From Crocinitomicaceae bacterium (GTDB lineage Bacteria; Bacteroidota; Bacteroidia; Flavobacteriales_D; Crocinitomicaceae): a stretch of 5,828 bases of DNA. The DNA lies in assembly GCA_027084145.1 (NCBI GenBank), contig JALWLM010000175.1, positions 1 to 5,828 on the forward strand, in the 5' to 3' direction. Shown here piece after piece: positions 1 to 5,828 of the stretch (position 1 is its first letter; every line of letters starts with the position of its first letter). Position numbers and translations under genes: made by a program. Below the pieces are notes generated by a model. That model worked only from the letters and a program-made list of their open reading frames with translations. It was not told where the DNA came from and made no database searches.

Positions 1-1
1 A

Positions 2-655
2 AAATTAGATACATGGTTGGCTTCATTTATGAAAACTCCTGCTTATCGTTACATTAAGAAAAAATATTTTGAAATGAAGCATCACCAAGCACGATTAAAG
101 GAAAATTACATTCGCCTTAATGGAAATAGAATATCTGAATTTGATGAATACTTTAAAGAAGCTGAAAAAATTTCAGGATGGGATTGGAGACTACTTGCTT
201 CTTTAGCATATCAAGAATCTAAATTTAATCCCAATGCTCTTTCTTTCGGTGGTGCATACGGAATAATGCAATTTATGCCAAATACAGGACCGAGTTATGA
301 TGTTTATCCTGATTCTCCCCCTAGAGAACAAATTATCGGAGGAGCTAAAAAATTAAAAGCAGATGAAAAATTTTGGAGAAAAATCCCTGATCCCATTCAA
401 AGGAAAAAATTTGCAATGGCATCTTACAATGCTGGAAAAGGACATATACTCGATGCTCAAAGGCTTGCTGAAAAATACGGGAAAAATCCTCTTGTTTGGG
501 ATGACAATGTGGAAGTGATGTTATTAAACTTATCAAAGAAAAAATATTATATGGATGAAGTCGTTCGTCATGGTATGATGAAAACTCGTATCACGTATAA
601 TTATGTCAGAGAAATATGGGAAAGATATCTACAATGGCGTACAGAATATGAATAG
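2..655 (+). CDS. mltF: Membrane-bound lytic transglycosylase F-like protein, C-terminal part (5'-truncated by window edge)
   Basis: Probable periplasmic/outer-membrane murein lytic transglycosylase, which cleaves the MurNAc-GlcNAc bond of peptidoglycan to give 1,6-anhydro ends. The reading frame is open to the left edge (codons from base 2), so the TTG at 17 is not the true start; 217 residues are visible. The first 20 or so, with FMKTPAYRYIKKKYF, resemble the end of the substrate-binding-protein-like domain that precedes the catalytic domain in MltF. The SLT domain follows: AYQESKFNP holds the likely catalytic Glu (codon 215-217), then GAYGIMQFMPNTG, then ASYNAGKGHI, all classic family-1 motifs. 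The tail with YVREIWERY matches the usual MltF C-terminus. The gene ends in TAG only 3 bases before the miaA start and in the same frame. The SLT assignment is firm; MltF rather than another SLT enzyme rests on the N-terminal remnant and the tail. Confidence 0.88.
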   Translation, partial: KLDTWLASFMKTPAYRYIKKKYFEMKHHQARLKENYIRLNGNRISEFDEYFKEAEKISGWDWRLLASLAYQESKFNPNALSFGGAYGIMQFMPNTGPSYDVYPDSPPREQIIGGAKKLKADEKFWRKIPDPIQRKKFAMASYNAGKGHILDAQRLAEKYGKNPLVWDDNVEVMLLNLSKKKYYMDEVVRHGMMKTRITYNYVREIWERYLQWRTEYE

Positions 656-658
656 CTT

Positions 659-1579
659 TTGTATTTTTGGTATAAAACAAACATTATCAAAGAACTCATC
701 GTCATAGCAGGACCGACAGCCGGAGGAAAAACTGCAGTAAGCATAGCTTTAGCTAAGCATCTAAACACATGTGTTTTCTCGGCTGATTCCAGACAATTTT
801 ACAAAGAACTTTCTATCGGGACAGCAAAACCAACATTAGCAGAACAAAATGGGGTGCAACATTATTTCATTGACTCTCATTCTATCAAAGACGAAGTTAG
901 TGCTGCTCAATATGAAAAAGAAGCACTTCCTTTACTCTTTGAAAAATTTAAAGAACATGATCAAATTATTTTGACCGGAGGTTCAGGACTTTTTATCGAT
1001 GCTCTATGTTATGGACTCGACAATATCCCTACAGATCCGAAAATCAAAAAAAAATATCAATTAATTTTTGAAGAAAAAGGGATTGAAGTGTTACAAAAAA
1101 AATTACAAGAAAAAGATTCGGAATTTTACCATCAAGTTGATTTAACAAATTCAAGGAGATTAATCCGAGCTTTGGAAGCAATTGAAATTACAGGTGAAAA
1201 ATATTCATTACTCAGAACTAAAAACACAACTCCCCGACCTTTTTCAATCAAAACATTTATTATAGATCATCAGAGAGAAGTTTTATATCAAAGGATTAAT
1301 TATCGAGTAGATGAAATGATGAAACAAGGGCTTTTGAAAGAAGTGAAATCTGTCTATTCTTTAAGACATCTTACCTCTTTAAATACGGTAGGATACAAAG
1401 AAATATTTGAATATCTGGACAATAAGATCAGTTTAGAAAAAGCCATTGATTTAATCAAACGTAATACAAGAAGATATGCAAAACGTCAACTGACATGGTT
1501 TCGAAGGAATAAAGATGCCATATGGATTCCCTTTCAATCGGTGAATCAAGTCGTCAATGACATCATTACTCTACTATAA
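659..1579 (+). CDS. miaA: tRNA dimethylallyltransferase (tRNA delta-2-isopentenylpyrophosphate transferase)
   Basis: Cytoplasmic enzyme that transfers a dimethylallyl group from DMAPP to N6 of A37 in tRNAs reading UNN codons, the first step towards ms2i6A. It has 306 residues, normal for the family. Motifs in order are the P-loop GPTAGGKT (18-25), SADSRQFYKELSIGTAKP (41-58) with the conserved DSRQ, ILTGGSGLFIDAL (104-116), NSRRLIRALE (164-173), TVGYKE (243-248) and the tRNA-binding NTRRYAKRQLTWFRR (269-283). The start is uncertain. No ATG or GTG lies in frame between the mltF stop (653-655) and the P-loop; TTG 659 is the only usual start codon and gives about ten more residues before the P-loop than most homologues have. 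ATT 683 would give a more typical N-terminus but is a rare start. The product is certain; the start is not. Confidence 0.97.
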   Translation: MYFWYKTNIIKELIVIAGPTAGGKTAVSIALAKHLNTCVFSADSRQFYKELSIGTAKPTLAEQNGVQHYFIDSHSIKDEVSAAQYEKEALPLLFEKFKEHDQIILTGGSGLFIDALCYGLDNIPTDPKIKKKYQLIFEEKGIEVLQKKLQEKDSEFYHQVDLTNSRRLIRALEAIEITGEKYSLLRTKNTTPRPFSIKTFIIDHQREVLYQRINYRVDEMMKQGLLKEVKSVYSLRHLTSLNTVGYKEIFEYLDNKISLEKAIDLIKRNTRRYAKRQLTWFRRNKDAIWIPFQSVNQVVNDIITLL

Positions 1580-1639
1580 ATCAATGATATACTATTTTGG
1601 AATGATTGTTGAATTTTAACTGCCAAACCCATAAAAACG

Positions 1640-2281
1640 ATGAACATAAAATTAAATAAAGTACTTCCGCATCCTCTTGCTTCTATTCAACATAGTGAGG
1701 ATAGTATCTGGGGAAATGATGTTATCTTAAAAGAAGGCGCAAAAATTTTACTTAATGCTTCCAGTGGAAAGGGGAAATCAACATTTACCACAACTGTATT
1801 CGGATTAAGAAAAGATTATGAAGGAAATGTTTTTTATGATCAAAAAAATATACGTGATTTGAACATAGACGAATGGACACTAATAAGACGTAAAACGCTG
1901 TCTGTTGTTTTTCAAGATCTTCAATTATTTCCGGAACTTACAGTAAAAGAAAATTTATTGTTAAAAAACAACTTATCCGGTGATTTTTCAGATGAACAAT
2001 TAAAAGAGATGCTTACTCAATTGGGAATTCCGGATAAATGGGAACAACAATGCGGCCTTCTATCCATGGGACAACAACAACGAGTTGCAATTATTAGAGC
2101 TTTAATCCAACCTTTTAAATGGCTGTTAATGGATGAACCGTTTTCTCATCTAGATAAAAAAAATACGACAATTGCTCTGGATATGATTATAAAACGTTGT
2201 GATGAACTAAATGCCGGTTTTGTTTTGACAACATTAGGAGATCATCATGGAATAGAATACGATTACGAACTAAAACTATAA
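1640..2281 (+). CDS. ABC transporter ATP-binding protein, LolD/MacB-like, with divergent motifs
   Basis: Nucleotide-binding subunit of an ABC system, expected on the cytoplasmic face of the inner membrane and driving the FtsX-like permease encoded 2 bases downstream. At 213 residues it is a minimal domain. Visible motifs are Walker A ASSGKGKST (40-48), with Ala in place of the usual first Gly; a Q-loop at VVFQDLQLFPELTVKENL (Q92); signature LSMGQQQR (141-148) instead of LSGGQ; Walker B WLLMDE (161-166) with the catalytic Glu; and D-loop SHLD (169-172). Where a switch His would follow the last strand, the sequence reads FVLTTLGDHH (194-203), so the His seems missing or displaced by a few residues. 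The start ATG 1640 sits after an A-rich stretch, 60 bases beyond miaA; a promoter there is possible but I could not identify one. The substrate is unknown. ATPase family membership is firm; LolD/MacB-like is inferred from the permease partner. Confidence 0.92.
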   Translation: MNIKLNKVLPHPLASIQHSEDSIWGNDVILKEGAKILLNASSGKGKSTFTTTVFGLRKDYEGNVFYDQKNIRDLNIDEWTLIRRKTLSVVFQDLQLFPELTVKENLLLKNNLSGDFSDEQLKEMLTQLGIPDKWEQQCGLLSMGQQQRVAIIRALIQPFKWLLMDEPFSHLDKKNTTIALDMIIKRCDELNAGFVLTTLGDHHGIEYDYELKL

Positions 2282-2283
2282 CA

Positions 2284-3465
2284 ATGTTAAAGAAACTCTT
2301 ATTTCAACAACAAGATAAAAAGCAGTTATTCATTGCAATGATTGGTGCTTTTCTGGGAATTACATTTTTAATTACTTCCATCCATTACCTTGTGAAAATC
2401 AATAAGTTTGGTAAGGGTGCAGATATTTTGGGACCCAACACGATTATCGTTCAAAAAAAAGTCGGTAACTCTAATACACTGGGCATCTCTAAAACAGATT
2501 TCACTCTAAAAGAAATAGAAAAAATAAAAGCAGAACCATTTATTAAAGATGCCAAACCTGTCATTTCTAATAATTTTGACATCTCTTTACGAACCGATGA
2601 CCCTATGGTTCCTTATTTTAGGACAGACGTCTTTGTTCAAACAATCGATGAAAGTTTCCTTGATGTAGACCTCAAAAACTGGACATGGAAAGAAGGGGAT
2701 GATTTCGTTCCGATTATTATGCCTAGAGAATTTCTTGTCATGCTGAACACTTTTATGAGTGCACAAGGAATTCCTCAAGTATCAGATGATCTAGCCAAAC
2801 AAATACAATTTGAATTTTGGTTATCTAATAAAGATAATTCTAAAAAGGAAGATATTAAAGCTCGAATTGTAGGTTTTACAAACTCCGTGTCCTCACTTCT
2901 TGTCCCTAAATCTTTCATGGAGTACGGAAACAAAAAATTCTCTGACGGAAAACCTCAAAAGATTACTCAAATTATGATTTCAGGAGAAGAAAGTGAATTT
3001 GGACTTGTCGAACAATTACTTCAAAAAAGAGGATTGGAAACAAAAAATGCTCAAATGGTTATCGGACGGTTAAAAAGTATTGTAGGAACGCTATTTATGG
3101 TTGTACTTGGAGTGTCCATCGTTGCCGTTTTTTTGTCGGGACTGGTACTTATTCAATATATGCAATTACTCATTTCTAAGAATGCTTATGCGGTAAAAAC
3201 ATTATTACGAATCGGGTATCATCCAAAGGATATCACACGTCTGTTTTTCCTTTATTTCATAAAAATATTCGGTATTATTACAGTTATAGGGTTTGTTTTA
3301 TTTATCCTATTGAAATTCTTTATAGATAAAATGTTTATATCCGGAGGACTTTATATTGACACAGATATCACATTAATCAGTATTTTAGCACTTTTAATTG
3401 CTTATGGACTGTTTGCTTTTTCAAGTTTTCAAACGGCAAAAAAAGGAGTATTTAAAAAATATTAA
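2284..3465 (+). CDS. FtsX-like ABC permease (MacB/LolE-type topology)
   Basis: Inner-membrane subunit partnering the preceding ATPase; the 2-base gap suggests translational coupling. It has 393 residues in the four-helix layout of type VII ABC proteins. TM1 is near 15-37, followed by a large, presumably periplasmic domain at about 38-265. Three C-terminal helices follow near 268-292, 321-347 and 362-383. Between TM2 and TM3 is AVKTLLRIGYHPKDITRLF (303-321), resembling the coupling helix of FtsX/LolE/MacB proteins. Family members usually do not pump small solutes across the inner membrane but transmit ATP-driven movement to the periplasm (lipoprotein release, toxin efflux, cell-wall hydrolase control). 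No HlyD-like adaptor or OMF is visible nearby, which argues against a full MacAB-TolC system. LolCDE-like lipoprotein handling or hydrolase regulation are both possible; the sequence does not decide. Confidence 0.88.
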   Translation: MLKKLLFQQQDKKQLFIAMIGAFLGITFLITSIHYLVKINKFGKGADILGPNTIIVQKKVGNSNTLGISKTDFTLKEIEKIKAEPFIKDAKPVISNNFDISLRTDDPMVPYFRTDVFVQTIDESFLDVDLKNWTWKEGDDFVPIIMPREFLVMLNTFMSAQGIPQVSDDLAKQIQFEFWLSNKDNSKKEDIKARIVGFTNSVSSLLVPKSFMEYGNKKFSDGKPQKITQIMISGEESEFGLVEQLLQKRGLETKNAQMVIGRLKSIVGTLFMVVLGVSIVAVFLSGLVLIQYMQLLISKNAYAVKTLLRIGYHPKDITRLFFLYFIKIFGIITVIGFVLFILLKFFIDKMFISGGLYIDTDITLISILALLIAYGLFAFSSFQTAKKGVFKKY

Positions 3466-3489
3466 ATGAATTATTAAATAACGATAAAT

Positions 3490-5016
3490 ATGAAACAAAC
3501 AATCTTATTTCTTGCTTTAGTTCTAACAAATATAACTTATGGCCAAAAATTAAAATTCAAAGTAGAAGGCATTAAAGACAGTACTGTTCATTTAGTCAGA
3601 TATTTAGGTAAAGGACTCTATTATGCAGATACAGCGAACATGAAAAAAGGAGTTGTAACATTTGATGGCTCAAAGCAAAAACAAGGAATCCTTGCTCTAT
3701 ATCTACCCGGTAAACAACAACTTTTAGAAGTTGTTCACTCTGGTGAAGATGTATACATCGAAACAAAATTGCCTAATTTAATTAATAATGCGGTTGTTAA
3801 AAAATCAGAACAAAATAAAGTATTCTACGATTATGTTCGCTTTATGAATAAAGAGAAGAAAAAAGCAAAGATCCTTAGCGATAAATTAAACAAGCTGGAA
3901 AAAGACAGCGAACAATATAAACAACTACAGGCAGAAATTGATAAACTAAGCGAAAAAGTCAAAAAATATCAAGAAGATTTAGCTGAAAAACATAAAGATA
4001 AACTTATTGGAAAAATCATTAAAATGTCGATGGACATTGAAATACCTGAAACGCCTAAAGATAAAGACAGTAAAGTAATTGACGAAACATTTGCTTTCAG
4101 ATATTTCAGAGATCATTATTGGGACAATATTGACCTGAACGATGATCGACTTGTTCGAACTCCTGTTTTTCATAATAAATTAGAATACTATTTCACCAAG
4201 GTTCTACCTCAACATTGGGATACAATCGTTAAATATGCGTATCATTTTTGTGACCGTTTAACTCCGGGCACAGACACTTATCAATATTGTGTTTCTTGGG
4301 TTACCAGTCATTATGAAAAAAGTCCGATTATGGGAATGGACAAAGTTTTTGTAAAGATGGCTGAAAGATACTATTGCGCAACAGACGGCGGTGGAAAACC
4401 AAAAGCTGACTGGGTAAAAGAAAAAAATCTCAAAAAGCTTTGTGAAAAAGCGGAAAAAAATAAACGACTTGTTATGGGAGAAATACCTCCGAACCTAATT
4501 CTTCCGGATACATCCGGTGTATGGTACGATTTCTATAGCTTAAAAAATGATTACATCATTCTTTATTTCTGGGATCCTGAATGTGGACACTGTAAAAAAG
4601 TTACCCCAAAGCTACAAAAACTTTATGCGGAGAAATTAAAAGATAGAAATATCGAAGTGTTTGCCGTAGGAAAGGCAATCGGTAGCGATTTTGCAAAGTG
4701 GAAAAAATTTATCAACAAACATCATTTAAGTTTCATTAACGTTGCTTTGACGGATAGCATTTATAGAATTGCACAAGAAGATGCCCGACAACTAATTCCG
4801 AAATACACAACATTAGAATCTTTAAATTACCACAATACTTATGATATTTTTGCCACACCAAAAGTTTTTGTTCTTGATAAGGATAAAAAAATTGTTGCCA
4901 AAAGTCTAACAATACCTCAATTGGAAAAATTTTTAGATCAAGTACAGGGAGTTAAAGATGCTCCAATATTATTTCCCGAAGGAAAAGACAAAAAGGAAGA
5001 CATTCAAATGCATTAA
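3490..5016 (+). CDS. Exported thioredoxin-fold protein with DUF4369/DUF5106-like N-terminal regions
   Basis: Predicted periplasmic thiol-disulfide oxidoreductase of the TlpA/ResA-like group, 508 residues. An N-terminal signal peptide (about 1-18, ending NITYG before QK) has no lipobox Cys, so signal peptidase I cleavage is expected. Residues about 20-100 form a beta-rich DUF4369-like region. Residues 118-170 are very rich in Lys/Glu and look like a coiled coil. About 105-330 resembles DUF5106. The thioredoxin domain starts near 333, with FWDPECGHCKK (360-370) giving active site C365-G-H-C368 and the cis-Pro loop ATPKVFVLD (455-463, P457). A segment around 425-447 seems longer than usual. Additional Cys lie at 254, 267, 296 and 317. 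It follows the permease by 24 bases, probably in the same transcript. The redox partner is unknown; CGHC is the PDI-type motif, compatible with disulfide exchange. Domain names are from memory of family patterns. Confidence 0.88.
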   Translation: MKQTILFLALVLTNITYGQKLKFKVEGIKDSTVHLVRYLGKGLYYADTANMKKGVVTFDGSKQKQGILALYLPGKQQLLEVVHSGEDVYIETKLPNLINNAVVKKSEQNKVFYDYVRFMNKEKKKAKILSDKLNKLEKDSEQYKQLQAEIDKLSEKVKKYQEDLAEKHKDKLIGKIIKMSMDIEIPETPKDKDSKVIDETFAFRYFRDHYWDNIDLNDDRLVRTPVFHNKLEYYFTKVLPQHWDTIVKYAYHFCDRLTPGTDTYQYCVSWVTSHYEKSPIMGMDKVFVKMAERYYCATDGGGKPKADWVKEKNLKKLCEKAEKNKRLVMGEIPPNLILPDTSGVWYDFYSLKNDYIILYFWDPECGHCKKVTPKLQKLYAEKLKDRNIEVFAVGKAIGSDFAKWKKFINKHHLSFINVALTDSIYRIAQEDARQLIPKYTTLESLNYHNTYDIFATPKVFVLDKDKKIVAKSLTIPQLEKFLDQVQGVKDAPILFPEGKDKKEDIQMH

Positions 5017-5020
5017 ATTA

Positions 5021-5065
5021 AAAAACCTACAGAAACCTACTAGGTTTCCAAAACCTAGTAGGTTT
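5021..5065 (-). terminator. Possible terminator formed by the palindromic repeat
   Basis: Read on the minus strand, the 15-bp hairpin is followed by CTGTAGGTTTTTTAA, and a shifted pairing (AAACCTA with the outer TAGGTTT) would bring the stem next to the six-T run. It lies 20 bases after the stop of the minus-strand gene ending at 5086. On the plus strand the stem is followed by AAATCGC with no T-run, so it would be a weak terminator for the thioredoxin gene, although no other candidate is visible there. Confidence 0.45.
5023..5065. repeat. Heptamer-based palindromic intergenic repeat (15-bp stem, 3-base loop)
   Basis: The left arm AAACCTACTAGGTTT (5033-5047) and right arm AAACCTAGTAGGTTT (5051-5065) are exact reverse complements separated by CCA. 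Each arm is itself a heptamer AAACCTA followed by its reverse complement around one central base. A further direct AAACCTAC copy lies at 5023-5030, giving a 10-base direct repeat with 5033-5042. The element sits between two convergent genes. From memory, similar AACCT/AGGTT palindromes occur repeatedly between genes in Flavobacteriia, so this is probably one copy of a dispersed family; only one copy is visible here. Confidence 0.8.
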
Positions 5066-5085
5066 AAATCGCTTCTCTCATACCG

Positions 5086-5544
5086 CTAATCTTTTTTTAC
5101 TCTTATCTTTTTCGGTTTAACTAAAATTTTAGATACCGACTTCTCAATCATTTCAATTTCTTTCTTTTTATTAAAGTGATATAAAATTTCTAATATCTCT
5201 TGACACCTATTGTAAACTCTAATCAGACATTGATTCCATGACACCTTACGCTTAAATTTATCACTCTCAATTTCATTTAATTTATTGGTATGATAGAGCA
5301 TTCTTTTGGTATGTAAAAATTTTGCTCTTACTGTCATTGCTGATTCCGTCTTATCATAAAGTATTTTTACCAAGAAAAATTGAACTACCGGAGAATCCGG
5401 ATGTTCTTTTTCCAACTTTAGGGCCTCCTTCCAACAAAGATGTATGTCTTCCTTGTAGAGTTTATCGAGTTTTTTAAAAAAACGAGGTAAAGCATTTAAT
5501 TGTACTGATAAAAATAAAAGCAATATGAGAGAAATCAATTTCAT
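5086..5544 (-). CDS. Small secreted protein of unknown function, helical (TPR-like)
   Basis: I do not recognise a named family. The 152-residue product starts with a clear signal peptide (MKLISLILLLFLSVQLNA, cleavage expected after A18) with no lipobox Cys. The mature part is strongly basic and looks all-helical. Residues 22-64, including LDKLYKEDIHLCWKEALKLE and the HPDSP turn, resemble one TPR-like helix pair. Cys occur at 37, 106 and 114. The end is very basic (KPKKIRVKKD). The start ATG at 5544 is preceded by an A/T-rich leader without a Shine-Dalgarno sequence, as is common in Bacteroidota. It is transcribed towards the thioredoxin gene and should have its own promoter, because a strong terminator lies just upstream at 5602-5632. 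The signal peptide and the length of open frame in AT-rich DNA support a real gene. Confidence 0.75.
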   Translation of the reverse strand: MKLISLILLLFLSVQLNALPRFFKKLDKLYKEDIHLCWKEALKLEKEHPDSPVVQFFLVKILYDKTESAMTVRAKFLHTKRMLYHTNKLNEIESDKFKRKVSWNQCLIRVYNRCQEILEILYHFNKKKEIEMIEKSVSKILVKPKKIRVKKD

Positions 5545-5601
5545 TTTGAAAAAAAATTATAGGGTTAACAACCTCATAACTTTAATCAAAAAAATAGTTA
5601 C

Positions 5602-5632
5602 AAAAAAATCCTCCGATAAACCGGAGGATTTT
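5602..5632 (-). terminator. Rho-independent terminator of the outer-membrane protein gene
   Basis: A perfect 11-bp stem, AAAATCCTCCG (5605-5615) and CGGAGGATTTT (5622-5632), encloses a 6-base loop. On the minus strand the GC-rich stem CCTCCG/CGGAGG runs into seven consecutive T (5608-5602). It begins 25 bases after the stop codon of the minus-strand gene ending at 5658, the expected spacing. On the plus strand there are only four T after the GC core, so it mainly serves the minus strand. Confidence 0.9.
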
Positions 5633-5657
5633 GCCATTTCAATGTCTCGTTTAAAAA

Positions 5658-5828
5658 TTAGAACGTATATCTTAAGGAGAATGCTCCTCCCCAACCATAG
5701 CTGTAAGCATTGTTAAAGATAATCATTGGGCGAGTATCCAGACCTAATAATAAAGGAACTCCATGCTCATTAAAATCGTACTCCAAACCTATTTGCCCTC
5801 CGGCTGAAAGAAGTAAACCTCCCTCTTT
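5658..5828 (-). CDS. Outer-membrane beta-barrel protein, C-terminal fragment (5'-truncated by window edge)
   Basis: The minus strand is open from the right edge to a TAA at 5658-5660, giving the last 56 residues of a larger protein. The visible sequence has the alternating aromatic/hydrophobic pattern of transmembrane beta strands: SAGGQIGLEYDF (8-19), PLLLGLDTRPMIIF (25-38) and YGWGGAFSLRYTF (44-56). It ends in Phe, with F50, L52, Y54 and F56 alternating, the typical C-terminal signal recognised by the BAM complex. A strong terminator follows 25 bases after the stop, which supports a real gene end. The barrel probably sits in the outer membrane; its function cannot be told from the last strands. 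It resembles the porin-like/OmpA-barrel type common in Bacteroidota rather than a TonB-dependent receptor, but that is a weak judgement. Confidence 0.82.
   Translation of the reverse strand, partial: KEGGLLLSAGGQIGLEYDFNEHGVPLLLGLDTRPMIIFNNAYSYGWGGAFSLRYTF

Noticed and set aside
345..536. Minus-strand open frame inside the transglycosylase gene
   Set aside because: Antisense to the conserved SLT domain, with no recognisable features; a shadow. The same applies to the minus-strand frames at 2587-2778 and 3979-4173.
1580..1639. Possible promoter between miaA and the ABC ATPase gene (TATTTTG at about 1592-1600)
   Set aside because: One base short of the TAnnTTTG form and lacking a TTTG box 19-21 bases upstream; no terminator hairpin is visible either, so a transcript break here is not supported.
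3466..3477. Mini-frame ATG AAT TAT TAA directly after the permease stop
   Set aside because: Three codons in a very AT-rich spacer; expected by chance.
5556..5561. TATAAT on the minus strand upstream of the secreted-protein gene, as a promoter -10
   Set aside because: It is only 11 bases from the ATG, has no matching upstream box at proper spacing (nearest TTTG is 25 bases away) and does not fit the Bacteroidota TAnnTTTG form. A promoter must lie in 5545-5601, but I cannot pick it out.
5674..5689. Short inverted repeat AGGAG-AATG-CTCCT
   Set aside because: Only five base pairs and inside the coding sequence of the outer-membrane protein, where it encodes glycine-rich strand residues; probably chance.
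5525..5716. Plus-strand open frame of 63 codons
   Set aside because: It runs antisense through the start of the secreted-protein gene, through a strong terminator hairpin and into the outer-membrane protein gene; its translation has no family-like features.

Overview
The window is AT-rich and fits a member of the Bacteroidota. The evidence is the DUF4369/DUF5106-like exported thioredoxin, which is typical of that phylum, an MltF-type lytic transglycosylase, A-rich leaders without clear Shine-Dalgarno sequences, and a beta-barrel outer-membrane protein showing a Gram-negative envelope. I cannot place it below phylum level; Flavobacteriia-like is a guess.

Left part (1-5016, plus strand): five genes run in one direction with short gaps. 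They are the 3' end of an MltF-like transglycosylase (cut by the window edge), miaA (tRNA dimethylallyltransferase), a short ABC ATPase, its FtsX-like permease 2 bases downstream, and a secreted multidomain thioredoxin-fold protein. Gaps are 3, 60, 2 and 24 bases, so this is probably one operon or two (a break, if any, would lie in the 60-base gap after miaA). Apart from miaA, which modifies tRNA, all these genes act on the cell envelope.

Middle (5017-5085): a 69-base convergent intergenic region holds a near-perfect palindrome built from repeated copies of a heptamer, AAACCTA and its reverse complement. It is probably a dispersed intergenic repeat that may also terminate transcription.

Right part (5086-5828, minus strand): a small secreted protein of unknown function, then a strong intrinsic terminator, then the C-terminal 56 residues of an outer-membrane beta-barrel protein running off the right edge.

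I see no CRISPR array, transposase, rRNA or tRNA gene. Nothing here amounts to a convincing new system. The most interesting points are the divergent ATPase motifs of the orphan ABC/FtsX pair, the unusual mltF/miaA junction (same frame, one stop codon apart, no ATG for miaA), and the heptamer palindrome.
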